DNA of 64,000 nt from Leclercia adecarboxylata (GCF_006874705.1 NZ_CP035382.1:3534001-3598000); one strand, 5' to 3'; numbered from the stretch's first letter, positions 27,367 through 39,165 are shown. The notes: generated by a model not told the origin, from the sequence alone. Program-made: numbers and translations.

Positions 27367-28281
27367 ATGTCCTCCTCCCGTTATGCCTTCTCGATCAAAC
27401 CGCAGGAAGCGATCCTGATCCTTATCACCATGTTCTGGGGCGGGACCTTTCTTGCCGTGCAGTACGCCGTCACGCTCAGCGATCCCTTCTTTTTTGTCGG
27501 CCTGCGCTTCGCCACGGCGGCCATTGCGGTGGCGATTATCTCCCTCAAAACGCTGCCCGGCCTGACCATGACCGAGCTGAAAGCCGGGCTGGCGATCGGC
27601 GTCTCCATTGCGCTGGGCTACAGCCTGCAAACCTGGGGATTACAAAGTATTCCCAGCAGTAAGTCGGCGTTTATCACGGCCATGTATGTGCCGCTGGTAC
27701 CGCTGTTGCAGTGGCTCTGCCTGCGCCGCATACCGGGGGTGATGTCCTGCATCGGGATCGTGCTGGCCTTTATCGGCCTGATCCTGCTGGCGGGGCCGGA
27801 CGATAACCTGCTGGCGCTCGGAAAGGGGGAGATAATCACTCTGGTGGGGGCGGTGGCGATTGCCGCTGAGATTATTTTGATCAGCGCCTGGGCCGGAAAG
27901 GTGGACGTCAAGCGCGTCACCGTTGTGCAGCTGGCGACCGCCTCGCTGGTGGCGTTTCTGTTGATGATCCCGGCCGGGGAGTCCGTCCCGCCGATCTCAT
28001 CCGGGCTGGTGATTGTCGCCCTTGGGCTGGGGATTTTTAGCGCCATTATTCAGGTGACGATGAACTGGGCCCAGCGCAGCGTCTCACCGACCAGGGCGAC
28101 GGTGATCTATACCGGGGAGCCGGTGTGGGCGGGGATCTTTGGCCGTCTGGCCGGGGAGCGCCTGCCGCTACTCGCCCTGGTGGGGGCGGCCTTTATCATC
28201 GCCGGCGTGCTGGTGAGCGAGCTGAAGCTTAAGAGAAAGAAAAAGGCGCTGCCCGACATCGACAGCGCCACTATCGACTAA
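27367..28281 (+). CDS. EamA/DMT-family transporter
   Basis: Drug/metabolite transporter family membrane protein of 304 residues with ten predicted helices in two EamA repeats (about 10-140 and 155-290). The ATG at 27367 (MSSSRYAFSIKP) is chosen over a TTG five codons upstream. Signature segments are ITMFWGGTFLAVQYAV at the first helix and SPTRATVIYTGEPVWAGIFG in the second repeat. Substrate unknown. It is absent from this site in E. coli K-12. Its stop overlaps the end of rutG by four bases (convergent). Confidence 0.88.
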   Translation: MSSSRYAFSIKPQEAILILITMFWGGTFLAVQYAVTLSDPFFFVGLRFATAAIAVAIISLKTLPGLTMTELKAGLAIGVSIALGYSLQTWGLQSIPSSKSAFITAMYVPLVPLLQWLCLRRIPGVMSCIGIVLAFIGLILLAGPDDNLLALGKGEIITLVGAVAIAAEIILISAWAGKVDVKRVTVVQLATASLVAFLLMIPAGESVPPISSGLVIVALGLGIFSAIIQVTMNWAQRSVSPTRATVIYTGEPVWAGIFGRLAGERLPLLALVGAAFIIAGVLVSELKLKRKKKALPDIDSATID

Positions 28282-29606
28282 GGATCCTGAACCGCCACCT
28301 CGCCCTGCGTCACCCCGGCCATCCGGCGGCTGAGCAGGGCGTTAAGCGCAATCGCGCCAAAGGTGGCGGTGCCGATCCCGCCCAGGGTAAAGCCCCCGAG
28401 GGAGAGGGCGAAATCACCGGCCCCCAGCACCAGGGTGACGGCGACCATAATCAGGTTGCCGTTCTGGCTGAGATCGACCCGGTTTTGCACCCAGATCCGC
28501 GCCCCGGCCACCGCAATCAGGCCAAACACCACAATCGACGCCCCGCCAATCACCGCCGCTGGAATGGTGTGGATCAGCGCGCCAAATTTGGGTGAAAAGC
28601 CGAGCAGCATGGCGATGGCCGCCGCCGCTACGAACACCAGCGTCGAGTAGACTTTGGTCACCGCCATCACGCCAATATTCTCGGCGTAGGTGGTTACGCC
28701 GCTGCCGCCCACCGAGCCCGACAGCATGGTCGCCAGCCCGTCACCGACAAAGGCCCGGCCCATATACGGGTCCATATTGCGCCCGGTCATGCCGGCCACC
28801 GCCTTCAGGTGGCCGAGATTCTCCGCAACGAGGATCACCGCCACCGGGGCGATCAGCATCATCGCCTGGCCGTTAAAGGTGGGTGAGGTCAGCTGCGGCA
28901 GGCCAAACCACGCTGCCTGCTGCACGAGGGCGAAATCGACCGGTTTGCCGAGCCCGAAGAGGCTGGTCAGCAGAGCGTAGATCACGCAGGCGAAGATCAG
29001 CCCCACCAGGATCAGCAGCCGCTGGATCATCCCCCGGGTAAAGACCGCCACCAGTCCAATGCACAGCACCGTCACCACCGCCATCCAGCTGTCAAACGCC
29101 GAGCCGGAAACGCCTTTGACGGCAATCGGGGCCAGGTTCAGACCAATCGCCATCACTACCGCCCCGGTGACCACCGGCGGCATCAGCCTTTCGATCCAGC
29201 GGGTGCCGAGCTTCATCACCACCAGGCCAATCGCAGTGTAGATCGCGCCGCAGGCGATAATCCCGCCCAGGGCGACGCTCAGCTGCGGGTTGATCCCCTG
29301 GCCGTTAAAGCCGGTAGCGGCAATCACCACCCCGACAAAGGCCGCGCTGGAGCCCAGATAGCTCGGCACCCGTCCGCCGGTAATGAAAAAAAACAGCAGG
29401 GTGCCGATCCCCGACATCAGTATCGACAGATTGGGATCCAGCCCCATCAGAATGGGCATCAGCACGGTGGCGCCAAACATCGCCACCGCGTGCTGGACGC
29501 CCATCACCGCGGTTTGCGCCAGCGGGAGACGTTCATCCGGCGCGACCACGCCGCGTTCATCAGAGGTCGATTTCAACTGCCAGTGAGGAAAACCGAATAG
29601 TGCCAT
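28278..29606 (-). CDS. rutG: Pyrimidine permease RutG
   Basis: Nucleobase:cation symporter-2 family uracil/thymine importer. 442 residues, about 12-14 transmembrane helices. The NCS2 motif region is AENLGHLKAVAGMTGRNMDP in the middle, and GSGVTTYAENIGVMAVTKVYS follows. Last gene of rutABCDEFG, 20 bp after rutF. Confidence 0.96.
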   Translation of the reverse strand: MALFGFPHWQLKSTSDERGVVAPDERLPLAQTAVMGVQHAVAMFGATVLMPILMGLDPNLSILMSGIGTLLFFFITGGRVPSYLGSSAAFVGVVIAATGFNGQGINPQLSVALGGIIACGAIYTAIGLVVMKLGTRWIERLMPPVVTGAVVMAIGLNLAPIAVKGVSGSAFDSWMAVVTVLCIGLVAVFTRGMIQRLLILVGLIFACVIYALLTSLFGLGKPVDFALVQQAAWFGLPQLTSPTFNGQAMMLIAPVAVILVAENLGHLKAVAGMTGRNMDPYMGRAFVGDGLATMLSGSVGGSGVTTYAENIGVMAVTKVYSTLVFVAAAAIAMLLGFSPKFGALIHTIPAAVIGGASIVVFGLIAVAGARIWVQNRVDLSQNGNLIMVAVTLVLGAGDFALSLGGFTLGGIGTATFGAIALNALLSRRMAGVTQGEVAVQDP

Positions 29607-29626
29607 CAGCTGCTCCTTAAGGAGGG

Positions 29627-30118
29627 TTAACAGGCGGGTCGCATCAGGGCGTGGTAGCCGCGGTCAAACCACACCAGGCCCTGCGGCTCCGGGTGGCGGG
29701 TGATTGCAAGGATCTCGCAAAACAGAATGTCGTGGGTGCCCACGCTGACCACCTGGCTAATCCGGCAGTCGAACGAGGCCAGCGCGTCTGCCAGGCGCGG
29801 ACAGCCGGTCTCCCCGATCTGCCAGCGGGCGGCGGCGAAGCGCTCCGCCATCGGGGTTTTGCCGCCGAACAGATTCGACAGCGACTCCTGCCCGGCGCTG
29901 AGGGTGTTGACGCACAGGGTGCGGTTGTCGTGAAACACCGGCCACACCGAGGCACCGCGATTGAGGCACACCAGCAGGGTTGGCGGCGAATCGGTGACGC
30001 TGCACACCGCGCTGGCGGTAAAACCCGCCTGTCCGGCCGGGCCGTCGGTGGTGATGATATTCACCGCCGCCCCCAGGCAGGCCATGGCATCGCGAAAGGC
30101 TTGTTTATCAATGTTCAT
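29627..30118 (-). CDS. rutF: Flavin reductase RutF
   Basis: NADH:FMN reductase (163 residues) that supplies reduced FMN to the monooxygenase RutA. The opening [20 protein letters not shown] and [15 protein letters not shown] are typical of the flavin reductase-like domain, as is [13 protein letters not shown]. Nine bases after rutE. Confidence 0.96.
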   Translation of the reverse strand: MNIDKQAFRDAMACLGAAVNIITTDGPAGQAGFTASAVCSVTDSPPTLLVCLNRGASVWPVFHDNRTLCVNTLSAGQESLSNLFGGKTPMAERFAAARWQIGETGCPRLADALASFDCRISQVVSVGTHDILFCEILAITRHPEPQGLVWFDRGYHALMRPAC

Positions 30119-30127
30119 GAGCGCTCC

Positions 30128-30718
30128 TTATACCAGCCCGCAGGCGTCGTCAAAGCTCAGGCGGGGCAGGCGCCCGTAGAGTTTGCTGGTGTCGCCATAG
30201 CCGATGTTGATCAGCAGATTGCTTCTCAGGTTACTGCCGGTGAAGAAGGCCGCATCCACCTTCTCCCGGTCGAAGCCGGAGAGCGGCCCGGTATCGAGCC
30301 CCAGCGCCCGACAGGCGACAATCAGATAGGCCGCCTGCAGGGTGCTGTTGCGAAAGGCGGTCTCCTCGGCGAGCTGCGGGCTGGCGGTGAACCAGCTCCG
30401 GGCATCACCGTGGGGGAACAACTCCGGCAGACGGTCATAAAACTGGCTGTCCCAGGCCACGATGGCCGTCACCGGGGCGGTGAGGGTCTTTTGCAGGTTG
30501 CCGCTGGAAAGCGCCGGGCGCAGCTTCTCTTTACCTTCCGGGGTGCGGATAAATACCATCCGCGCCGGGGAGCAGTTGGCGGAGGTGGGGCCCCACTTCA
30601 TCAGGTCGTAGATGTCGCGCAGCGTCTCGTCGCTGACCGGGCGATCCAGCCAGCCGTTGTGGGTGCGTGCTTCGGTAAACAGCGCATGCTGCGCGGTTGG
30701 GGTGATGGCTTCACTCAT
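30128..30718 (-). CDS. rutE: Malonic semialdehyde reductase RutE
   Basis: Nitroreductase-fold FMN enzyme that reduces malonic semialdehyde to 3-hydroxypropionate at the end of the pathway. 196 residues, the usual length. The start is at 30718, overlapping the rutD stop by four bases (ATGA). The long open frame that continues upstream runs through rutD in another frame and is not coding. [19 protein letters not shown] near residue 40 is the nitroreductase FMN region. Confidence 0.96.
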   Translation of the reverse strand: MSEAITPTAQHALFTEARTHNGWLDRPVSDETLRDIYDLMKWGPTSANCSPARMVFIRTPEGKEKLRPALSSGNLQKTLTAPVTAIVAWDSQFYDRLPELFPHGDARSWFTASPQLAEETAFRNSTLQAAYLIVACRALGLDTGPLSGFDREKVDAAFFTGSNLRSNLLINIGYGDTSKLYGRLPRLSFDDACGLV

Positions 30719-31527
30719 GGCAACTCCTTCGATAAGCGTTCGTGGCGGTGCAGCAGGCTGGCGAGCCCGTTTTGCAGCAGGGCGTTGAAGATCTCCGGCT
30801 CGGTGACGTTGCAGGCGTGGCCGCCCCGGGGCATCACCGTGATGACGCTCCCGGGCAGGGCGGCGTGCAGCTGTGATGAACAGACGGCGGGCACCAGCAG
30901 ATCGTCGGCGGAACAGATAATCTGCACCGGGCAGCGGATCCGCAGCGCCTGGCAGCTGAAATCGGCCCGCTTCAGGGCATTGAGCCTGCGCAGGAGCGTG
31001 TTTTTGCCCTGGAAATGGGCCAGCGCCAGCGCCTCTTCGGCCTCCATGCGCGGCTGGCGGGCGGCCATCCAGTCGGCGGGATAGAGAAACAGCGGCTGGG
31101 CCTCCACCCAGGCCTGGGCGCCACCGGCATGCAGCAGCCGCTCGCGCACCTGGAAGCAGCGTTTGGTATGGGGATGCAGCGCCAGCCAGCCGTTGACGCA
31201 CACCAGCGCGCTGAGCGCTCCGGGCCGATCCAGTGCCAGCTGGAGGCCAATCAGCGCCCCCAGCGCATGGCCCACCACGCAAAAGCGTGTTATCCCGGCC
31301 TCGCTCAGCGCCTGCCACAGCTCATCGGCCATCTGCGCCAGGCTGTACGCCTCCGGCAGCTCGCCGGGGTTGTTGCCGGTGCCGCGCTGGTCGTAGCAAA
31401 CCACCTGATACTCCTGCTCCAGGTCGGCCAGCTGGGGCAGCCAGTAGCTGCCGCTGCCCCCCAGCCCGGCAATCAGCACCACCACCGGTGCGCCGTCAAA
31501 GGGCGGGGGTGAAATAGACAGTTTCAT
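30715..31527 (-). CDS. rutD: Aminoacrylate hydrolase RutD
   Basis: Alpha/beta-hydrolase fold protein of 270 residues proposed to speed conversion of aminoacrylate to malonic semialdehyde. The nucleophile elbow is GHALG, with Ala where most hydrolases have Ser; E. coli RutD has the same change, to my recollection. The start [10 protein letters not shown] at 31527 is preferred over an ATG-like codon six residues upstream. Seven bases after rutC. Confidence 0.95.
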   Translation of the reverse strand: MKLSISPPPFDGAPVVVLIAGLGGSGSYWLPQLADLEQEYQVVCYDQRGTGNNPGELPEAYSLAQMADELWQALSEAGITRFCVVGHALGALIGLQLALDRPGALSALVCVNGWLALHPHTKRCFQVRERLLHAGGAQAWVEAQPLFLYPADWMAARQPRMEAEEALALAHFQGKNTLLRRLNALKRADFSCQALRIRCPVQIICSADDLLVPAVCSSQLHAALPGSVITVMPRGGHACNVTEPEIFNALLQNGLASLLHRHERLSKELP

Positions 31528-31534
31528 GGCAACC

Positions 31535-31921
31535 TCACCGGCCAATGTGGGCGATAGTGGCGATCTCCACCAGCGCCTCGGGTTTCACCAGCCCGCACTG
31601 AATGCAGAACCGCGCAGGCTTATCACCGGGGAAAAACTCGGCGTAGATTTCGTTAATCGCGGCGTAGTTTTTCCAGTCGGTAATAAAGATGCTGTTGAAG
31701 GTCACGTCCGCCATCGTTCCGCCCGCCGTTTCGATAACGCGCTGGATGGTCTGTAGCACGTGGCGGGTTTGCGCCTTTGGGTCATCGGGAAACACCACGT
31801 TGTTGTGGGCGTCGAACGGCAGGGTGCCCGAGACGTAAACCACGCCATCTGCCAGCGTACCTGGCACAAAGGGGGCGATTGGCGTACTGGTGCCTGGCGG
31901 GATAATCACAGATTTTGGCAT
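31535..31921 (-). CDS. rutC: Aminoacrylate deaminase RutC (RidA family)
   Basis: 128-residue RidA/YjgF-type protein. The conserved segments [18 protein letters not shown] and [19 protein letters not shown] contain the residues that bind the carboxylate of enamine substrates in this family. It acts on 3-aminoacrylate from RutB. Eleven bases after rutB. Confidence 0.96.
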   Translation of the reverse strand: MPKSVIIPPGTSTPIAPFVPGTLADGVVYVSGTLPFDAHNNVVFPDDPKAQTRHVLQTIQRVIETAGGTMADVTFNSIFITDWKNYAAINEIYAEFFPGDKPARFCIQCGLVKPEALVEIATIAHIGR

Positions 31922-31932
31922 GGGTTCACTCC

Positions 31933-33716
<1,784 letters not shown>

Positions 33717-33805
33717 CGCTAACCTCTCTTCATCTCAACATAGGGGGTGAAAGTCAGACGTGGCGCTGCATCCTGCATCTCCTGTTCAGCCGCGTAAGCC
33801 TGTTT

Positions 33806-33821
33806 TGCAAAGCGGATGCCA
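33806..33821 (-). promoter_or_regulatory. Sigma-54 promoter of the rut operon
   Basis: On the minus strand the sequence is TGGCATCCGCTTTGCA, with GG and GC separated by exactly 10 bases, the sigma-54 (-24/-12) arrangement. The predicted start point near 33795 gives a leader of about 80 nt before rutA. Confidence 0.75.
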
Positions 33822-33885
33822 GGTTTGAAATTGGCAATGTTATTAATGTGTTAACTGGTGGTTGATAAAATGCTGGCGGCAAAAG

Positions 33886-33901
33886 TGGACTGTCTGGTCA
33901 A
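33886..33901. promoter_or_regulatory. Candidate RutR operator
   Basis: TGGACTGTCTGGTCAA has one perfect half (TGGTCAA) of the RutR palindrome TTGACCA-N2-TGGTCAA and a partial other half (4 of 7). It lies between rutA and rutR, as expected. Confidence 0.5.
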
Positions 33902-33907
33902 AATAGT

Positions 33908-33945
33908 TGCACACAAAGCAGGCAGTCGTGCGCGGTCGCGGTGCA
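33908..33945. promoter_or_regulatory. Paired NtrC-type enhancer sites
   Basis: The site at 33929-33945 (TGCGCG-N5-GGTGCA) matches the NtrC consensus TGCACC-N5-GGTGCA at 10 of 12 positions. A weaker site at 33908-33924 (TGCACA-N5-CAGGCA) matches at 8 of 12. Their centres are 21 bp apart and about 121 and 142 bp upstream of the predicted rut start point, a normal enhancer geometry. Confidence 0.6.
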
Positions 33946-34007
33946 GATAGTCGTGGTCACTCAAGGGTTTTTGCTATGCTGGGAACAGATCAACAAGGAG
34001 TGAGCAC

Positions 34008-34646
34008 ATGGCACAAGGCGCAGTGAAAACAGGCGGTAAACGTTCGCAGGCGGTGAGCGCGAAAAAACAGGCGATCTTCTCGGCGGCGCTGGAGACCTTT
34101 TCGCAGTTTGGCATTCACGGCACGCGGCTGGAACAGGTGGCCGAGCTGGCGGGGGTATCGAAAACCAATCTGCTCTACTACTTCCCCTCAAAAGAGGCGC
34201 TGTACGTTGCCGTCCTGCAACAGATCCTGGATATCTGGCTGGCGCCGCTGAAGGCGTTTCGCGAGGAGCTCACCCCGCTGGTGGCGATCCAGCAGTATAT
34301 CCGCCTCAAGCTGGAGGTCTCCCGGGACTATCCCCAGGCCTCGCGGCTGTTCTGTCTGGAGATGCTGCAGGGGGCACCGCTGCTGAAAACGGTGCTGAGC
34401 GGCGATATGAAATCGCTGGTGGATGAGAAGTCGGCGATCATTGCCGGGTGGGTTGCCACCGGCAAACTGGCGCCGGTAGATCCGCATCATCTGATCTTTA
34501 TGATTTGGGCCGCCACCCAGCACTACGCCGACTTTTCTGCCCAGGTGGAGGCGGTGACCGGCAAGTCGCTTAAGGATGACGACTTCTTCCACAGCACCGT
34601 GGATAACGTGCAGCGGATGATTATCGAAGGGATCCGGGTGCGTTAA
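34008..34646 (+). CDS. rutR: TetR-family regulator RutR
   Basis: Repressor of the rut operon that senses uracil/thymine, with wider roles in nucleotide and pH genes in E. coli. 212 residues with an N-terminal helix-turn-helix at about 30-62 (FGIHGTRLEQVAELAGVSKT, NLLYYFPSKE). AAGGAG lies before the ATG. Divergent from rutA. Its end overlaps the next minus-strand gene by four bases. Confidence 0.97.
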   Translation: MAQGAVKTGGKRSQAVSAKKQAIFSAALETFSQFGIHGTRLEQVAELAGVSKTNLLYYFPSKEALYVAVLQQILDIWLAPLKAFREELTPLVAIQQYIRLKLEVSRDYPQASRLFCLEMLQGAPLLKTVLSGDMKSLVDEKSAIIAGWVATGKLAPVDPHHLIFMIWAATQHYADFSAQVEAVTGKSLKDDDFFHSTVDNVQRMIIEGIRVR

Positions 34647-35038
34647 TTTGCCGGTGGGAGAGGGCAGCTTAAATCGCCCTCTTCACACTGCATCAGCGAG
34701 GCCAGATACGCTTCCCGCTCGCGGGTTTTATCCGCCAGACACTGATTCACAATCATTGGCTGAACGGAGCCGCCTGAAGTGCCCGAGCCGACAAAGGCGC
34801 AGTCGGCATCGCGCAGGGCGATCCACGCCTGCTGGGCCTTTTTCAGCAGATCGCGCTGGGGGGCCGCGGCGCGCTTCATCACAGCCTGGTAAGTCTGGTT
34901 CAGGGTTTTATCCGCCGCCTGATATTGCTGCGCGGTGCAGGTGTTCAGTTCAACCTGGGTGCTGGCGTTGGCGCACTCATCCGCCAGGGCGCTGGTGCTC
35001 AGCAGTAACGCAGCACCTGCGATCAAAGCTCGTTTCAT
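34643..35038 (-). CDS. DUF1311/LprI-like periplasmic protein
   Basis: 131 residues with a signal peptide (about 1-19, ending ALA). The mature domain has conserved cysteines (DECANASTQVELNTC, DADCAFVG, VNQCLADKTRERE) that match the DUF1311/lysozyme-inhibitor LprI family. Role probably in the periplasm, perhaps as a lysozyme inhibitor; not shown. It lies between rutR and putA; E. coli K-12 has nothing comparable there, to my recollection. Confidence 0.82.
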   Translation of the reverse strand: MKRALIAGAALLLSTSALADECANASTQVELNTCTAQQYQAADKTLNQTYQAVMKRAAAPQRDLLKKAQQAWIALRDADCAFVGSGTSGGSVQPMIVNQCLADKTREREAYLASLMQCEEGDLSCPLPPAN

Positions 35039-35058
35039 CTCTCCCTCCGTATAAAAAA

Positions 35059-35190
35059 GCCGGGTGGCGGCTTCGCCTTACCCGGCCTACAAAAATCAGA
35101 TTATCATTTGTAGCCCCGGTAAGCGCAGCGCCACCGGGGAATACAGACCGCACAATCCGGTAGCCCCGGTAAGCGTAGCGCCACCGGGGT
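35059..35190. repeat. REP cluster downstream of putA
   Basis: Three REP-like units. The first (35059-35090) has GGGTGGCGGCTTCGCCTTACCC. The other two (around 35110-35139 and 35160-35190) are near-identical, TAGCCCCGGTAAGCG-AGCGCC, 50 bp apart in direct orientation. Confidence 0.8.
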
Positions 35191-35202
35191 GAGTTTGCAC
35201 GC

Positions 35203-38200
35203 TTAGCCGATGGTCATCAGGCTGGCGTTACCTCCTGCGGCAGCGGTGTTGACGCTGAGGGAGCGCTCCACGTACAGACGCTCCAGCTGCAGATTGTCTT
35301 CGCCGCGGGCGAAGCCCTGCACCGACACAATGGCGCCTTTCCGGTCTGCAACCTGCTCGCACAGCTCGCGCAGCTGGTCGGAGTCCCCGTGATAGATCAC
35401 CGCGTCAAACGGCTGGCTGGTCAGTACATCCGCCTTCGCAAAGTGAATGCGCGCGGTTACCGCGTTCGGCAGCTGCTTCGCCAGGTCGCGGTGCAGGGCA
35501 TCTTCCGGCCACAGCACTTCACATCCGGTCGCTAACGCCGCCGCCAGCTGAACCAGCGCATCCTGCTCGTTATCCGCCACGCAGAGCACGCGCTCGCGCG
35601 GCATCAGGGTCCAGGTGTTGCGCTCGCCGGTCGGGCCAGGCAGCACGCGCTGGGTACCGGCCTGCGCCAGCTCGCCATACTGCTGGCACAGCGCACGCAG
35701 TTCAGGACGTTTTTCAGCCCAGGTCGCGAGAGCTTCCAGCGGCTGAGTCAGGACCGCTTTCACCTGCGTATCCACCGGGTATTGTGCATCCTGACGACCC
35801 AGGGTCACGCCGAGGGCGTTGGCCGGACGGTTCGCCAGCAGGCGGTACAGGTACATCGGCCCCCCGGCTTTCGGACCGGTGCCAGACAGCCCTTCGCCGC
35901 CGAACGGCTGCACGCCAACGACCGCGCCAACCATATTACGGTTCACGTACAGGTTGCCGACCTTCGCGCTGCCAGTTACCTGAGCGATGGTTTCGTCGAT
36001 ACGGGTATGCACGCCCAGCGTCAGACCGTAGCCGGAGGCGTTGATCTGCTCAATAAGCGCATCGAGGTTGTTACGGTTGTAACGCACCACGTGCAGCACC
36101 GGGCCGAAGACCTCTTTCTTCAGCTCGTCGAAGCTGGCCAGCTCGATCAGGGTTGGCGCCACAAAGGTGCCGCTGGTCCACTCGCGGGCGTCTTCGCTGT
36201 TCTCACGCACCGCCTGGAACACCGGACGGCCCTTGGCACGCATCGCCTGGATGTGATTCTCAATGTTGGTTTTGGCTTCGGCATCGATCACCGGCCCGAT
36301 GTCGGTGGTCAGACGGCCCGGGTTGCCCATCCGGCACTCGCCCATCGCGCCACGCAGCATTTTCAGGGTGTGGTCAGCGATATCATCCTGCAGGCAGAGC
36401 ACGCGCAGGGCAGAGCAGCGCTGTCCGGCGCTGTCGAAGGCCGAGGCCACCACGTCCACCACCACCTGTTCGGTGAGGGCGGAGGAGTCGACGATCATCG
36501 CGTTCATGCCGCCGGTTTCGGCGATCAGCGGGGTCGGACGGCCCTGGGCGTCGAGACGGGTGGCGATATTGCGTTGCAGCAGGGAGGCCACTTCGGTGGA
36601 GCCGGTGAACATTACCCCGCGCACGCGGTTATCGGCGGTCAGCTTCGCGCCGACGGTCTCGCCGCGGCCTGGCAGCAGCTGCACCACGCCCGGCGGGACA
36701 CCTGCTTCCAGCAGGATGTTGATCCCCTGGGCGGCAATCAGCGGCGTCTGCTCGGCCGGTTTCGCCAGCACGCTGTTACCGGCGGCAAGGGCGGCGGCAA
36801 TCTGCCCGGTGAAGATCGCCAGCGGGAAGTTCCACGGGCTGATACAGACCACCGGCCCCAGCGGGCGGTGGGTTTCGTTGTCAAAGTCGTCGCGGACCTG
36901 ACCGGCATAGTAGTGCAGGAAGTCAACGGCTTCGCGCACCTCGGCGATGGCGTTGCTGAAGGTTTTACCCGCCTCGCGCACCAGAATGCCAATCAGCTGC
37001 TGCATCTGATCTTCCATCAGCACCGCAGCACGTTCGAGGATCGCGGCGCGCTCCTGCGGCGGAGTGGCGAACCAGATCGGCGCGTTGTTCACCGCGCTGT
37101 CGAGGGCCAGATCCACTTCCTGTTCGGTCGCTTCCCGGGCAAAGCCGACGATATCTTTCGGCTCGGCCGGGTTGACCACCGGCTGCATTTCGCCAGCGAT
37201 AACCGGCTGCTCGAGGATCGGTCTGGCCTGCCATTTCTGCAGGGCGCTGTTCAGCAGCGACGAGGAGAGAGACGCCAGGCGGTGTTCGTTCGCCAGGTCC
37301 AGACCGGAAGAGTTGACGCGCCCGTTGCCGTACAGCTCGCGCGGCAGGGCAATCTTCGGATGCGGCAGGCCCACCTGACCTTCCTGGGCAGCCATTTTCT
37401 CGACGGCCTGCACCGGATCCGCCACCAGCTCGTCCAGCGGCAGGGTGGTATCGGCGATGCGGTTCACGAAGGAGGTGTTAGCCCCGTTCTCCAGCAGACG
37501 ACGCACCAGGTAGGCCAGCAGGGTTTCATGGGTGCCGACCGGGGCGTAGATACGGCATGGACGGTTCAGTTTGCCATCCGCCACTTTACCGGTGACCTGC
37601 TCGTACAGCGGTTCACCCATGCCGTGCAGGCACTGGAATTCGTACTGGCCCGGATAGTAGTTCTGACCGGCCAGCTGGTAGATAGCCGCTAAGGTGTGGG
37701 CGTTGTGGGTGGCGAACTGCGGGTAGATCAGGTTCGGCACGCCGAGCAGCTTTTTGGCGCAGGCGAGGTAAGAGACGTCGGTATAGACCTTGCGGGTGTA
37801 GACCGGATAGCCCTCGAGACCGTCCATCTGCGCGCGCTTGATCTCGCTGTCCCAGTAGGCGCCCTTCACCAGACGGATCATCAGGCGGCGACGGCTACGG
37901 GTAGCGAGGTCAATCAGGTAATCAATCACAAACGGGCAGCGCTTCTGGTAGGCCTGGATCACGAAGCCAATCCCGTTCCAGCCCGCCAGCTCCGGCTCGA
38001 AGCACAGTTTTTCCAGCAGATCGAGAGAGATCTCCAGGCGGTCGGCCTCTTCGGCATCAATGTTGATCCCGATGTCATACTGGCGCGCCAGCAGGGTCAG
38101 GGATTTCAGGCGCGGATAGAGCTCTTCCATGACGCGGTCGTACTGGGCGCGGCTGTAGCGCGGGTGCAGGGCGGAGAGCTTAATCGAGATCCCCGGGCCT

Positions 38201-39165
38201 TCATAAATGCCGCGACCGTTAGAGGCTTTACCGATGGCGTGGATCGCCTGCTGGTAAGAGACCAGATAGGCCTGCGCGTCGGCGGCGGTCAGTGCCGCTT
38301 CGCCCAGCATATCGTAGGAGTAGCGGAAGCCTTTATCTTCCAGCTTGCGGGCGTTGGCCAGGGCTTCGGCGATGGTTTCTCCGGTAACGAACTGCTCGCC
38401 CATCAGGCGCATTGCCATGTCCACGCCTTTACGGATCAGCGGCTCGCCGCTCTTGCCGATAATGCGGTTCAGGGAGCGGGAGAGGCTGGCTTCGTTGTGG
38501 GTGGAGACCAGACGGCCGGTAAACAGCAGGCCCCAGGTGGCGGCGTTAACGAACAGCGACGGGCTGCGGCCGATGTGCGAATGCCAGTTGCCGTTGCTGA
38601 TCTTGTCGCGGATCAGCGCGTCGCGGGTTGCTTTGTCCGGGATACGCAACAGCGCTTCCGCCAGACACATCAGGGCCACGCCCTCCTGCGAGGAAAGCGA
38701 GAATTCCTGCAGCAGGCTCTGCACCATCCCGGCACGGCCGGTGGCGTTTTTCTGGTTGCGCAGCTTTTCGGCCAGCTGATACGCCAGGCTGTGGGCCTGG
38801 GAAGCAATCGGCTCCGGCAGGCGCGCCTGCTCCAGCAGCATCGGCACGGCGTCGGTCTCTGCGCGGCGCCAGGCGGCAGTAATGGCCGCACGGCTCACCG
38901 ACTGGGGCAGGATCTGCTCGGCAAATTCGAGGAACGGCTGGTGGATCTCTTCCGCAGCGTCGGTGTGTTCGTCGCTCTCATTGGCGGCACCGGCCAGCAG
39001 GGCAGGCAGCTCTGGCAGGTCGTCGTTGCTCTCCAGCTTTTCCAGATAGTTAAAGATGGCCTGCTTAATTAACCAGTGCGGCGTGCGGTCGATCCGCGTG
39101 GCTGCCGATTTAATCCGTTCGCGGGTTGCGTCATCCAGCTTAACCCCCATGGTGGTCATGCCCAT
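35203..39165 (-). CDS. putA: Bifunctional proline dehydrogenase / P5C dehydrogenase and repressor PutA
   Basis: Oxidises proline to glutamate at the inner membrane and represses put genes when proline is absent. Domains of the 1320 residues: ribbon-helix-helix DNA-binding domain (about 1-47), FAD proline dehydrogenase barrel (about 260-610), aldehyde dehydrogenase (about 650-1130) with catalytic Cys in AGQRCSALR, and a C-terminal conserved domain. The length is that of E. coli PutA (1320). Divergent from putP with the put operators between them. The GC-rich codons leave long antisense open frames that are not genes. Confidence 0.98.
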   Translation of the reverse strand: MGMTTMGVKLDDATRERIKSAATRIDRTPHWLIKQAIFNYLEKLESNDDLPELPALLAGAANESDEHTDAAEEIHQPFLEFAEQILPQSVSRAAITAAWRRAETDAVPMLLEQARLPEPIASQAHSLAYQLAEKLRNQKNATGRAGMVQSLLQEFSLSSQEGVALMCLAEALLRIPDKATRDALIRDKISNGNWHSHIGRSPSLFVNAATWGLLFTGRLVSTHNEASLSRSLNRIIGKSGEPLIRKGVDMAMRLMGEQFVTGETIAEALANARKLEDKGFRYSYDMLGEAALTAADAQAYLVSYQQAIHAIGKASNGRGIYEGPGISIKLSALHPRYSRAQYDRVMEELYPRLKSLTLLARQYDIGINIDAEEADRLEISLDLLEKLCFEPELAGWNGIGFVIQAYQKRCPFVIDYLIDLATRSRRRLMIRLVKGAYWDSEIKRAQMDGLEGYPVYTRKVYTDVSYLACAKKLLGVPNLIYPQFATHNAHTLAAIYQLAGQNYYPGQYEFQCLHGMGEPLYEQVTGKVADGKLNRPCRIYAPVGTHETLLAYLVRRLLENGANTSFVNRIADTTLPLDELVADPVQAVEKMAAQEGQVGLPHPKIALPRELYGNGRVNSSGLDLANEHRLASLSSSLLNSALQKWQARPILEQPVIAGEMQPVVNPAEPKDIVGFAREATEQEVDLALDSAVNNAPIWFATPPQERAAILERAAVLMEDQMQQLIGILVREAGKTFSNAIAEVREAVDFLHYYAGQVRDDFDNETHRPLGPVVCISPWNFPLAIFTGQIAAALAAGNSVLAKPAEQTPLIAAQGINILLEAGVPPGVVQLLPGRGETVGAKLTADNRVRGVMFTGSTEVASLLQRNIATRLDAQGRPTPLIAETGGMNAMIVDSSALTEQVVVDVVASAFDSAGQRCSALRVLCLQDDIADHTLKMLRGAMGECRMGNPGRLTTDIGPVIDAEAKTNIENHIQAMRAKGRPVFQAVRENSEDAREWTSGTFVAPTLIELASFDELKKEVFGPVLHVVRYNRNNLDALIEQINASGYGLTLGVHTRIDETIAQVTGSAKVGNLYVNRNMVGAVVGVQPFGGEGLSGTGPKAGGPMYLYRLLANRPANALGVTLGRQDAQYPVDTQVKAVLTQPLEALATWAEKRPELRALCQQYGELAQAGTQRVLPGPTGERNTWTLMPRERVLCVADNEQDALVQLAAALATGCEVLWPEDALHRDLAKQLPNAVTARIHFAKADVLTSQPFDAVIYHGDSDQLRELCEQVADRKGAIVSVQGFARGEDNLQLERLYVERSLSVNTAAAGGNASLMTIG

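Noticed and set aside
30719..31318. Extension of the rutE frame upstream by 200 codons
   Set aside because: It runs through rutD in another frame; rutE of 196 residues begins at the ATGA overlap.
35782..37692. Long open frame of 636 codons antisense to putA (and another at 37696-39072)
   Set aside because: GC-rich codon use in putA leaves stops rare on the other strand. No ribosome binding site, no protein family, and putA itself is certain.
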